From: Streptosporangiaceae bacterium
Lineage (GTDB): Bacteria > Actinomycetota > Actinomycetes > Streptosporangiales > Streptosporangiaceae
Direction: 5' to 3'
DNA: 6,946 bases
Assembly (NCBI GenBank): GCA_030040475.1
Contig: JASHTQ010000242.1
Coordinates: forward strand, 1-6,946
The position numbers and the translations under genes were made by a program. Below are positions 1 through 6,634 of this stretch, in pieces. The notes under the pieces were generated by a model. That model saw only the letters and a program-made list of their open reading frames with translations. It did no database searches and had not been told where the DNA came from. How positions within the stretch are numbered: the stretch's first letter is position 1; every line of letters begins with the position of its first letter.

Positions 1-674
1 CGGCAGTGGTCATCGACGTGGATCCAGCCGCGCACGTTGCCGCCGTCGCCGTAGAGCGGGACCTGCTTGCCGTCGAGCAGGTTGGTCACGAACAGCGGGA
101 TGACCTTCTCCGGGTACTGGTAGGGGCCGTAGTTGTTGCAGCAGCGGGTGATCCGCACGTCCATCCCGTGGGTGCGGGCGTAGGCCCTGGCGATCAGGTC
201 GCCGCCGGCCTTGGCCGCCGAGTAGGGAGAGTTCGGCTCAAGCGGAGCCTGCTCGGTCCACGAGCCCGACGCCACGCTGCCGTACACTTCGTCGGTGGAG
301 ACCTGCAGCACGGGGCCGACCCCGGCGTCGAGGCACGCCTGCAGCAGCACCTGCACCCCGGCCACGTTGGTGGCGACGAACGGCGCCGCCCCGCTGATCG
401 AGCGGTCCACGTGGCTCTCGGCGGCGAAGTTGATCACCGCGTCGTGGCCGGGCACCAGCGAGCGCACCAGCGCGGCGTCGGCGATGTCGCCGCGGACGAA
501 CCGCAGCCGCGGGCTGGCCGAGACCGGGGCAAGGTTTTCCAGGTTCCCGGCGTAGGTCAGGTTGTCGAGGACCGTCACCGCCGCGGCCTCGAAACCGGGA
601 TATCCGCCGGACAGCATCGTGCGCACGTAATGCGAGCCGATGAATCCTGCCCCGCCCGTCACCAGGATCCTCAC
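1..674 (-). CDS. rmlB: dTDP-glucose 4,6-dehydratase (RmlB), 3' end cut off by window edge
   Basis: This enzyme converts dTDP-glucose to dTDP-4-keto-6-deoxyglucose in the cytoplasm with bound NAD+, the second step towards dTDP-rhamnose and most dTDP-6-deoxysugars. The window holds 224 whole codons; the family is usually about 320-350 residues, so the C-terminal third lies beyond the left edge. Visible signatures are the Rossmann motif TGGAGFIGS at residues 6-14, NFAAESHVDRS at 82-92, the catalytic TDE triad part at 127-129, the YSAAK (YxxxK) catalytic pair at Y151/K155 and the CNNYGPYQ substrate-site segment at 179-186. I chose the GTG start at 672-674 because the Rossmann motif follows at the expected distance and a GAGGGGGA ribosome site lies 6 nt upstream. 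It starts 19 bp after the rmlA stop, so the two are very likely co-transcribed. An epimerase of the same SDR family is less likely because of the TDE motif. Confidence 0.95.
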   Translation of the reverse strand, partial: MRILVTGGAGFIGSHYVRTMLSGGYPGFEAAAVTVLDNLTYAGNLENLAPVSASPRLRFVRGDIADAALVRSLVPGHDAVINFAAESHVDRSISGAAPFVATNVAGVQVLLQACLDAGVGPVLQVSTDEVYGSVASGSWTEQAPLEPNSPYSAAKAGGDLIARAYARTHGMDVRITRCCNNYGPYQYPEKVIPLFVTNLLDGKQVPLYGDGGNVRGWIHVDDHC

Positions 675-680
675 GCAGCT

Positions 681-688
681 TCCCCCTC
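681..688 (-). promoter_or_regulatory. Ribosome binding site of rmlB
   Basis: On the minus strand the sequence reads GAGGGGGA, with 6 nt to the GTG start at 674. It fills most of the 19-bp gap after the rmlA stop codon and decides in favour of this GTG as the rmlB start. Confidence 0.7.
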
Positions 689-693
689 AGGAG

Positions 694-1761
694 CTAAGAG
701 CTAATCTGCACCTTGCTGTGGTCGCCGAGCACCAGGCGGTGCGCCTTGGGCACCATGGGCGCGGGGGTCACCTCGACCTCGTGCCCGATGAGCGACGCCT
801 CGATGCGGCGTACCCCCCGGATCGACGCCCGCTCCAGCACGATCGAGTACTCGATCTCGCTGTCGGCGATGACGCAGCCGGGCGCGACGGAGGTGAACGG
901 GCCGATGTAGGAGCCCGTCACCTCGCTGCCCGCGCCGATGATAGCGGGTCCCACGATCCGCGACGCGGTCACCCTGGCCCCGGCCTCGACGACCACCCGG
1001 CCGATCAGCTCGCTCGCCGCATCCACGACGCCCGCCACGGCGGGCTCGATGCTCTCAAGCACGGTCCGGTTGACCTCGAGCATGTCCGGGACGTTGCCGG
1101 TGTCCTTCCAGTAGCCCGAGATGATCGTGGAGGTGACCTTGCGGCCGTGCCGTACCAGCCACTGGATGGCCTCGGTGATCTCCAGCTCGCCTCGCCACGA
1201 CGGGGCGAGGCCGGCCACTGCCTCGTGCACCGCCGGGGTAAACAGGTACACGCCGACCAGGGCCAGGTCGCTCTTCGGCTGCTTCGGCTTCTCCTCCAGG
1301 CCGATCAGCTGACCTGCCTCGTCGAGCTCGGCCACGCCGAACTGCCGCGGGTCAGGCACCTGGGTCAGCATGATGTGGGCGTCCGGCCTGGACGCCCGGA
1401 ACTCCTCCACAAGCGCGTTGATGCCGCCGACGATGAAGTTGTCGCCCAGGTACATGACGAAGTCGTCGTCGCCGAGGTACTCCCTGCTCACCAGCACCGC
1501 ATGCGCCAGCCCGAGCGGGGCCGACTGCCTGATGTAGGTCACCTCGAGCCCGAGCGCCTGGCCCGAGCCGACCGCGGCCCGGATCTCGGGCTCGGTGTCG
1601 CCGACCACGATCCCGACGTCGGTAATCCCGGCGTCGCGGAGCGCCTCAAGGCCGTAGAACAGCACGGGCTTGTTCGCCACGGGCACCAGCTGCTTGGCCG
1701 ACGTGTGGGTGATCGGCCGCAGCCGCGTCCCCGACCCCCCGGCCAGGACCAGTGCCTTCAC
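694..1761 (-). CDS. rmlA: Glucose-1-phosphate thymidylyltransferase, long form (RmlA/StrD type)
   Basis: This enzyme joins glucose-1-phosphate and dTTP to give dTDP-glucose and pyrophosphate, the committed cytoplasmic step for dTDP-sugars, and it feeds the neighbouring rmlB. With a GTG start at 1759-1761 the protein has 355 residues. It opens with the nucleotidyltransferase signature LAGGSGTRLRPIT (6-18), followed by KQLVPVANKP (23-32), the metal-site LGDN (105-108), EEKPK (156-160), GELEITEAIQ (191-200) and DTGN (220-223). Residues from about 245 to 330 show hexapeptide-like I/V/G periodicity, as in a left-handed beta helix. This tail marks the long form (about 355 aa); the short rhamnose-pathway form has about 290 aa. 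The open frame extends 20 codons upstream, but those codons lie inside the preceding gene and the family N-terminus fits the GTG. The start overlaps the upstream stop as GTGA and no strong ribosome site is visible, so translational coupling is likely. Confidence 0.95.
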   Translation of the reverse strand: MKALVLAGGSGTRLRPITHTSAKQLVPVANKPVLFYGLEALRDAGITDVGIVVGDTEPEIRAAVGSGQALGLEVTYIRQSAPLGLAHAVLVSREYLGDDDFVMYLGDNFIVGGINALVEEFRASRPDAHIMLTQVPDPRQFGVAELDEAGQLIGLEEKPKQPKSDLALVGVYLFTPAVHEAVAGLAPSWRGELEITEAIQWLVRHGRKVTSTIISGYWKDTGNVPDMLEVNRTVLESIEPAVAGVVDAASELIGRVVVEAGARVTASRIVGPAIIGAGSEVTGSYIGPFTSVAPGCVIADSEIEYSIVLERASIRGVRRIEASLIGHEVEVTPAPMVPKAHRLVLGDHSKVQISS

Positions 1762-2225
1762 GTTGGCTTGGTCAATACCACGATGAGCAGCCCGGACACC
1801 ACAAGCAGCGAGCCCAGCCACGTCATCACGTTGGCCCGCTCATGCAGCACAAGGACGCTCGCGATCAGGATGACGATATAGCCGAGCGCATTGAACGGGT
1901 AGGCCACGCTCAGCGGCACCTTGGACAGCGCGGCCAGCCACGCGATCGCGGAGATGCCGAATACCACCAGCCCCAGCAGCACCCACGGCGAGGTGGCCGC
2001 GCGGAGCACGAGGGATCCGCCCGAATGGGCCGCCCGTGCCGTCGCGACCTGCATGCCGTGCTTGAGCATTACCTGGCCGGTCGCCGCGGACGCGACCGCG
2101 AACAGGAGCAGCCCGACGCTTGCAATCGTCAAACGACGCCTCCCTGATTGTCCCTCTTGGCCGGGAAGGCCGGCCGGGCGCGCGTCATCGCGGATAGGAG
2201 TCTGCGCGTCAGATGACTTCGACAT
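1758..2225 (-). CDS. SMR/EamA-type four-helix membrane protein, ArnE/ArnF-like, candidate lipid-linked sugar flippase
   Basis: The 155-residue protein has four predicted membrane segments (about 33-54, 81-100, 104-127 and 132-152) after a hydrophilic N-terminus of about 30 residues. It resembles the small multidrug resistance/EamA fold, and within it the ArnE/ArnF subunits that flip aminoarabinose-phosphoundecaprenol. The shared features are GQVMLK (50-55) at the end of helix 1, WLAALSKVPLSVAYPFNALG (96-115), E129 after helix 3 and W136-LG in helix 4. Helix 1 lacks the membrane-embedded glutamate that EmrE-type drug exporters use, which argues against drug efflux. It sits between a polyprenyl-phosphate-type glycosyltransferase and rmlA, and its stop overlaps the rmlA start by 4 nt. 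I infer that it moves a polyprenyl-phosphate sugar across the membrane. The substrate is unknown, and most such flippases act as homo- or heterodimers. The ATG is supported by a good ribosome site, so the N-terminal extension is probably real. Confidence 0.85.
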   Translation of the reverse strand: MSKSSDAQTPIRDDARPAGLPGQEGQSGRRRLTIASVGLLLFAVASAATGQVMLKHGMQVATARAAHSGGSLVLRAATSPWVLLGLVVFGISAIAWLAALSKVPLSVAYPFNALGYIVILIASVLVLHERANVMTWLGSLLVVSGLLIVVLTKPT

Positions 2226-2231
2226 GTGCCG

Positions 2232-2239
2232 TTCCTCTT
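2232..2239 (-). promoter_or_regulatory. Ribosome binding site of the SMR-type gene
   Basis: The minus strand reads AAGAGGAA, with 6 nt to the ATG at 2225. This is one of the clearest Shine-Dalgarno sites in the window. It supports the long N-terminal version of the membrane protein over an internal start. Confidence 0.7.
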
Positions 2240-2257
2240 TGGCAAGACCCCCGAAGT

Positions 2258-3088
2258 CTAGCCGTCGGTTCGAGCCGACTCGTTCGCGGTCGCCGTGGCC
2301 GTCGCCGCTGCGCCGGTTGCCTGCAGCCTGGCGAGGACGAGGGCGGGATCGAAATCGAGGTAAGGATAGTGGCGGATCCCGTGCTTGCGCAGCCGGTACT
2401 GCCCGCTCACGCGCAGCACGCCGAACCCGTACTTGATGCTGCGGCGCAGGTTGATCGACGACGACTCGGTCTGGTACCGAGTCGGGCAGGACACCTCGCC
2501 GATCCTGGCGCCCACCGAGACGGCCTGCGCGATGATCTGGTTGTCGAAGACGAAGTCGTCGGAGTTGCGCTCGAACGGCAGGCTGGCAAGCAGCGTGCTG
2601 CTGAAGGCGCGCAGGCCGGTGTGATACTCCGACAGCTTCTGCTGCAGCAGGACGTTCTCGACGAAGGTGAGGAAGCGGTTGGCGACGTACTTGTACCTGG
2701 GCATGCCGCGGGCGACCGAGTTCTGCGCGAGGATGCGCGAGCCCAGCACCAGGTCGTATTCGCCGTAGGCGATCATCGAGGCCATGGCGGGGACGAGAAG
2801 CGGCGAGTACTGGTAGTCGGGATGCACCATGACGATGATGTCCGCGCCGAGCTCGAGCACCCGCCGGTAGCAGGTCTTCTGGTTCCCCCCGTAGCCGAGG
2901 TTGAGCGTGTGGCTGATTGGCTCCAGGCCGAGTTCACGAGCCAAGGTAACCGTCTGGTCGGTGCTGGCGTCGTCGACTAGCACGATCTCGTCGACGATCT
3001 CCCGGTCGAGCTCGGCTACGGTTCGTGCCAGCGTGGCCTCTGCGTTGTAGGCGGGCAGCACGACGCCGATCCGGCGGCCATTAATCAT
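2258..3088 (-). CDS. Family 2 glycosyltransferase, polyprenyl/dolichyl-phosphate sugar synthase-like
   Basis: The 276-residue protein has the GT-A fold signatures of family 2 (DPM1/GtrB-like branch): VVLPAYNAE at 9-17, VDDASTD at 38-44, NLGYGGNQK at 63-71, HPDYQY at 89-94 in the place of the metal-binding DxD, GSR at 116-118, YHTGLRAF at 155-162, and an SSSINLRRSIKYG segment at 209-221. Enzymes of this group move a sugar from a nucleotide donor to polyprenyl phosphate on the cytoplasmic face. No membrane helix follows the catalytic domain, so it is a compact DPM1-like form and not a GtrB with two C-terminal helices. The tail after about residue 255 is low-complexity (Ala/Thr) and probably disordered. 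The ATG at 3086-3088 is the first start after an in-frame TAA; the closest purine-rich site (GGCGGA) abuts it and a GGAGGT lies about 16 nt upstream, so initiation looks suboptimal. The donor sugar cannot be read from the sequence; direct transfer to a glycan is the alternative. Confidence 0.9.
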   Translation of the reverse strand: MINGRRIGVVLPAYNAEATLARTVAELDREIVDEIVLVDDASTDQTVTLARELGLEPISHTLNLGYGGNQKTCYRRVLELGADIIVMVHPDYQYSPLLVPAMASMIAYGEYDLVLGSRILAQNSVARGMPRYKYVANRFLTFVENVLLQQKLSEYHTGLRAFSSTLLASLPFERNSDDFVFDNQIIAQAVSVGARIGEVSCPTRYQTESSSINLRRSIKYGFGVLRVSGQYRLRKHGIRHYPYLDFDPALVLARLQATGAAATATATANESARTDG

Positions 3089-3148
3089 TCCGCCAGTTTA
3101 TTGAACCTCCGGGCGCGTTAGCCGGGAAACGCTGCCACCGGCGGGCCG

Positions 3149-4855
3149 TTAAGGGATGTCGCCGGGGAAGGCCGACGGCGGGCCGCCAAGGTCAGCCAGG
3201 AGGTTGTGGTTCCAGACCATGATCGTGAACGTCTTGTAGCGATAGGTGCGGGCGGGCGGCCCGGCGAGCGCGAGGATGTCGCGTTGCGGGATGAGCGAGA
3301 CGCCGCCGTGATCGGCGCTGTTTTCCACCACGAAGTTGGCGTAGCTCAGCTTCGGGTTGTACCAGGACGCTTCCGATTCGTAGGCACGCGGCACGGCACC
3401 CGAGCTCCGCCACGTCACCGTCCTGACCGCGACGCGGCCGCCGCTGTCCAGCGTGATGACGTTCGCCTCGGTGTAGGTGCCGAGCCCGACGTGCAGGTTG
3501 TGGGCCTCGAGCCAGCCGACGACGGCGGCGTCGCTGTCGGCGACCGGCGCTCCGTCGGAGACGACGGGGGACTGCGCGGCGCCGTATCCGAGTGCGGCCA
3601 CGTAACAGGCGAGCACGGCCGCCAGCGCCGGCCTCAGCCACGCCCCGGCCAGCGGCTCGGCGAGCTGGCGGCCGGCGAGCACGGCGCCGAAGGGCAGCAC
3701 CGCGGCGATCTCCCTGGTGTCGAACCAGGTGGCCGGGACGACGCTGAGGACGTAGAAGGCAAGGTTGGCCACGATTCCCACGGCCAGCACAGGGACAACC
3801 AGATCGGCGGAGAAGAAGCGGCGGAACGCGCGCAGGAAGGCCCACAGGGCCAGCGCCACGCCGGCCAGGTGCACCACGGCGAAGACCACTCCCACGCCCG
3901 GCGAGGCGTCGGGGATGCCCGCGCCGTACAGGTCAAGGATGCCCTCCGCGGTCAGCACGAGATGGTGCGGGATCGTATGCACGGTCGCCAGCCCCGCAGG
4001 CAGCGGCAGGGACGTGTACCCGCCGATGTGCTTGATCGCCGCGACCACGAGCTCGGCCGCGCCGAACGAGACGATGCCCGCCACCGCGAGCGAGAACTCC
4101 AGCCACTGGGAGGCCCACCGCTTACGGTCGTGCACGATGGCCCACAGGGCGCGCAGGCCGCAGACGATGACCAGGGGGGCCGCCGCGTCGAACACCGCGA
4201 CCCGGTCGGAGATGACGACCCAGGTCAGCATCACCGCGATGGCAACTGGCGTGTACCAGCGTCGCCACGCGGCGGAGGCGTCGGCCGTCGTCGCCCGGTC
4301 CAGGACGATGAAGATGAACAGCAGGGGGACCTGGGTGCCGAGGTGGTCGGGCTGCGAGATCAGCAGGTGGATGCCGTGATCGAGCTCGGGGGCGAGCAGG
4401 ATCCCGGCCGCTATCAGCGCGCGGATCAGGCCCTGGCTGCCCCTTGCCCGCCCCTTTGCCAGCAGGCCCGCCAGCAGCACGAGCAGCGTGTAGGTGACGG
4501 CGCTGGCCACGTGGATCACGTTCGCGCCGAGGCCGATGACCTTCTCGACGAGGATGTACTCGGGGATCTCGGTGGTGTAGTACGACACGTCGCCGACGGT
4601 CCAGCCGCGCAGCAGCCAGTTGCCGTGCAGCATGTCCCACGCCTGCAGCGCCTGGTCCGAGCCGTCGGAGTTGACCGGGATGGTGTCCGACAGCCGCAGG
4701 TAGCACAGGAACAGCACGGCGGCCGCCACGGCGATCGCCACCGGCCAGATCCACCCTGCCAGGGGCGCACGCCGTGCGTGCGCCTCCGGTGACTCCCCGG
4801 CGGCGGCCCCGCCCGCAGGCATCCCGCCTGCCGTATCGGCTACGCGCTCGACCAC
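3149..4855 (-). CDS. Polytopic membrane protein, GT-C glycosyltransferase-like, paralog of the next upstream gene
   Basis: I do not recognise a named family for this 568-residue protein. It has a basic/Ala-rich N-tail, a first helix at about 33-54 and roughly ten more helices up to about 424. The first outside loop carries NSDGSD (62-67), WDMLHGNWLLRGW (73-85) and TEIPEY (95-100); an acidic motif just after helix 1 is the hallmark of GT-C enzymes that use lipid-phosphate sugars. The last 140 residues are soluble and contain WYNPKLSYANFVV (498-510) and a hydrophobic-aromatic end around 535-552. Much of the length aligns with the 561-residue upstream neighbour, including LIAAGILLAP, HLGTQVPLL and the VLPFGA region. 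The start is a GTG at 4853-4855 with AAGG 7 nt upstream; a methionine at residue 12 is a possible later start. Its place just upstream of a GT2 and a flippase-like gene suggests a final glycosyl transfer outside the membrane. The membrane protein call is firm; the transferase role is inferred. Confidence 0.85.
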   Translation of the reverse strand: MVERVADTAGGMPAGGAAAGESPEAHARRAPLAGWIWPVAIAVAAAVLFLCYLRLSDTIPVNSDGSDQALQAWDMLHGNWLLRGWTVGDVSYYTTEIPEYILVEKVIGLGANVIHVASAVTYTLLVLLAGLLAKGRARGSQGLIRALIAAGILLAPELDHGIHLLISQPDHLGTQVPLLFIFIVLDRATTADASAAWRRWYTPVAIAVMLTWVVISDRVAVFDAAAPLVIVCGLRALWAIVHDRKRWASQWLEFSLAVAGIVSFGAAELVVAAIKHIGGYTSLPLPAGLATVHTIPHHLVLTAEGILDLYGAGIPDASPGVGVVFAVVHLAGVALALWAFLRAFRRFFSADLVVPVLAVGIVANLAFYVLSVVPATWFDTREIAAVLPFGAVLAGRQLAEPLAGAWLRPALAAVLACYVAALGYGAAQSPVVSDGAPVADSDAAVVGWLEAHNLHVGLGTYTEANVITLDSGGRVAVRTVTWRSSGAVPRAYESEASWYNPKLSYANFVVENSADHGGVSLIPQRDILALAGPPARTYRYKTFTIMVWNHNLLADLGGPPSAFPGDIP

Positions 4856-4862
4856 GAAGCGA

Positions 4863-4866
4863 CCTT
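4863..4866 (-). promoter_or_regulatory. Weak ribosome binding site of the 568-residue membrane protein
   Basis: The minus strand reads AAGG, with 7 nt to the GTG start at 4855. The core is short but well spaced, and it is the main support for this start over the ATG 11 codons later. Confidence 0.4.
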
Positions 4867-4911
4867 AGCAAAGGGCAGCGGCCGGATTGGCACCCACGGC
4901 GGCGCCGGTGC

Positions 4912-6597
4912 CTAGCTGATCCCGGATCCCGAGGGGATCTCCGGCAGCAGGTTCTTGTCGTAGACCAGGATGGTGTACCAGCCGGTCGTGTAGACCCGGG
5001 CGGGGCGGCCGAAGTAGTGCCGCACGAGCGCGAGCGGCTCCCAGCGGTTCATGAAGCCAGGCCCGCTGTCCAGCACCACGAAGTTGGCGTAGTGCTGTTT
5101 CGGGTTGTACCAGCCGCCGTTGGACATCCACAGGTCTTCCTGCACGGTGGCCTTGGCCAGCGCCCTGACCTGGACCTTGCCGTCACTGTCCACGGTCACG
5201 CTGCTGGAAGTCCAGTAGCCGGACAGGCCGTCATGCAGATGGTGGGCGAGCAGGAACGACGCGAGCTGGGTGTTAGCCGGGGATACCCGCGGCTGGACGA
5301 CCTCGTAGCCCAGGCCCGCCGCGTAGCCCGCCAGCACCGCGATCCCGGCGACCCAGGCGGTCAACGTCGCCAGCCTGACCCGGCGGGTGCGACCCGTCAC
5401 GGCGGCGCCGCGGCTGCGCACCAGCACCCGGGCGGCCAGGGCCGCGCCGAACGGGGCGATGACGGCGACCTCGTGCGCCGCCTCGGACGCGGCATTGGTA
5501 AAGCCGTAGAGCACCACGTTGAGCACGATCGCCACGGCAAGCACCTGGTCGACCAGGCCGGCAGCGGAGAACCGCCGGAACACCCGGCAGCAGGCCCAGG
5601 CCACCAGCACCACGCTGACCAGGTGCAGGATCGCGAGGGCCAGCCAGGTGCCGCCGGCCCCGTCGGGGTTGGCGCCGAAGACCAGCAGCACCTTCCAGAA
5701 CGCCTGCACGTTGTGCTTGAGGTCAGCCGGGGCGGTGAGGTAGAACGGCAGCCGGTTCACGGTAAAGCCGCCCAGGGCGCTGAGCACGTTGTTGACGATC
5801 CAGGCGAGCACGACGGCGGCCACGGAAGCGGCGCCCAGCGACAGGTCGTACCCGGCCGCGGCGATCCGCCGCCGCCAGCCGCCGTCGCCGTTGCGCCAGG
5901 CCCGGATCGCCCGGGTCGCGGCGACCACCCCGAGCGGGCCGACCCCGACGATGTACACGATCGGGTCGGCCACCAGCACCCAGGCGAGCAGCACCGCGGT
6001 AAGCACCGGCACCCGCCATCCTGGCCGCATCCGGTCCAGCACCAGCCAGGTCAGCAGCAGCGGGACCGAGGTGCCGATGTGGCCGACGGACAGGTCGAGG
6101 GCGAAGACGCCGTTGCCGAACTGCGGGGCCAGCAGGATGCCGCCCGCGATCAGCGTCCTGATCCGGGCCCGCCTGGCATCCGGGGACCCGCTGCGGGCGA
6201 GGATCACGGCGAGCAGGACGACGAGCGTGTAGGTCATCGCCGCCGCCACGTGCGCGGTCGCGAAGTGCGGGCCGAGGAAGCTTTCCAGCAGCGCGTACTG
6301 CGGGAGTTCGGTGGGGTAGAAGGAGACATCCGACATGTACCAGCCGTGCAGCAGCAGGTGGCCGTGCAGCAGGTCCCACGCCATCAGCAGGATGTTGGCG
6401 CTGTCGGAGTCCGGCTGGTAGGTCTGCGACAGCCGCAGGTACACGACGAAAAGCAGCGCGCCCGCAAGCAGGTACCCGGCAGCCACCGAGGTCCGGCGCC
6501 GCCGCAGGTCAGGCCGATTCCGGCGGTCGGTGCGCCCGGTCTCGCCGACCGGGCGCGTTATGGTCTGGGTCTCAGCGCCGGTACGCAGTCCGCCCAT
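4912..6597 (-). CDS. Polytopic membrane protein, GT-C glycosyltransferase-like, first of two tandem paralogs
   Basis: The 561-residue protein has an Arg-rich cytoplasmic-type N-terminus (residues 21-36), a first helix at about 37-56, about ten further helices to about residue 430 and a soluble C-terminal domain of about 130 residues. The loop after helix 1 holds PDSDSAN (62-68), WDLLHGHLLLHGW (74-86) and TELPQY (96-101), the expected place for the catalytic acids of GT-C enzymes. The C-terminal domain contains YWTSSSVTVDSDGKVQVRA (461-479), WYNPKQHYANFVVLDS (496-511) and a VYDKNLLPE end (545-553). It is not a family I can name. The ATG at 6595-6597 directly follows an in-frame TAA five codons upstream and has no clear Shine-Dalgarno; the next candidate is a GTG at residue 38, which would remove the basic tail. 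It lies 37 bp after an aldehyde dehydrogenase gene and 56 bp before its paralog. Glycosyl transfer to a surface acceptor is inferred from layout and neighbours. Confidence 0.85.
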   Translation of the reverse strand: MGGLRTGAETQTITRPVGETGRTDRRNRPDLRRRRTSVAAGYLLAGALLFVVYLRLSQTYQPDSDSANILLMAWDLLHGHLLLHGWYMSDVSFYPTELPQYALLESFLGPHFATAHVAAAMTYTLVVLLAVILARSGSPDARRARIRTLIAGGILLAPQFGNGVFALDLSVGHIGTSVPLLLTWLVLDRMRPGWRVPVLTAVLLAWVLVADPIVYIVGVGPLGVVAATRAIRAWRNGDGGWRRRIAAAGYDLSLGAASVAAVVLAWIVNNVLSALGGFTVNRLPFYLTAPADLKHNVQAFWKVLLVFGANPDGAGGTWLALAILHLVSVVLVAWACCRVFRRFSAAGLVDQVLAVAIVLNVVLYGFTNAASEAAHEVAVIAPFGAALAARVLVRSRGAAVTGRTRRVRLATLTAWVAGIAVLAGYAAGLGYEVVQPRVSPANTQLASFLLAHHLHDGLSGYWTSSSVTVDSDGKVQVRALAKATVQEDLWMSNGGWYNPKQHYANFVVLDSGPGFMNRWEPLALVRHYFGRPARVYTTGWYTILVYDKNLLPEIPSGSGIS

Positions 6598-6634
6598 GAA
6601 ACGCAGAGCTTAGCCGCTCTACCTGAGGAAAACG

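Noticed and set aside
640..1881. Long plus-strand open frame opposite rmlA (413 codons)
   Set aside because: It mirrors a well-supported rmlA on the other strand, has a composition rich in Arg, His, Asp and Gly typical of antisense frames in high-GC DNA, and shows no recognisable motif.
2282..2312. Short near-repeats of GTCGCC/GTGGCC in the GT2 tail
   Set aside because: They encode a low-complexity Ala/Thr tail and are too short and imperfect to be a meaningful repeat element.
3089..3148. Gap before the GT2 gene, checked for a promoter
   Set aside because: There is an AATAAAC stretch resembling a -10 box, but no -35 box at suitable spacing, so I do not call a promoter.
3206..4792. Long plus-strand open frame opposite the 568-residue membrane protein (528 codons)
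   Set aside because: It is rich in Arg, Gly, Asp, His and Gln with no domain pattern, while the opposite strand has clear membrane helices and a paralog. It is a codon-bias artefact.
4889..4912. Inverted repeat GGCACC / GGTGCC between the two membrane protein genes, considered as a terminator
   Set aside because: The stem is only 6 bp with a 12-nt GC-rich loop, it overlaps the stop codon region, and no T-run follows on the transcribed strand.
6605..6620. Small hairpin AGAGC / GCTCT in the gap after the aldehyde dehydrogenase gene
   Set aside because: A 5-bp stem with a 6-nt loop followed by only three T residues is too weak to call a terminator or attenuator.
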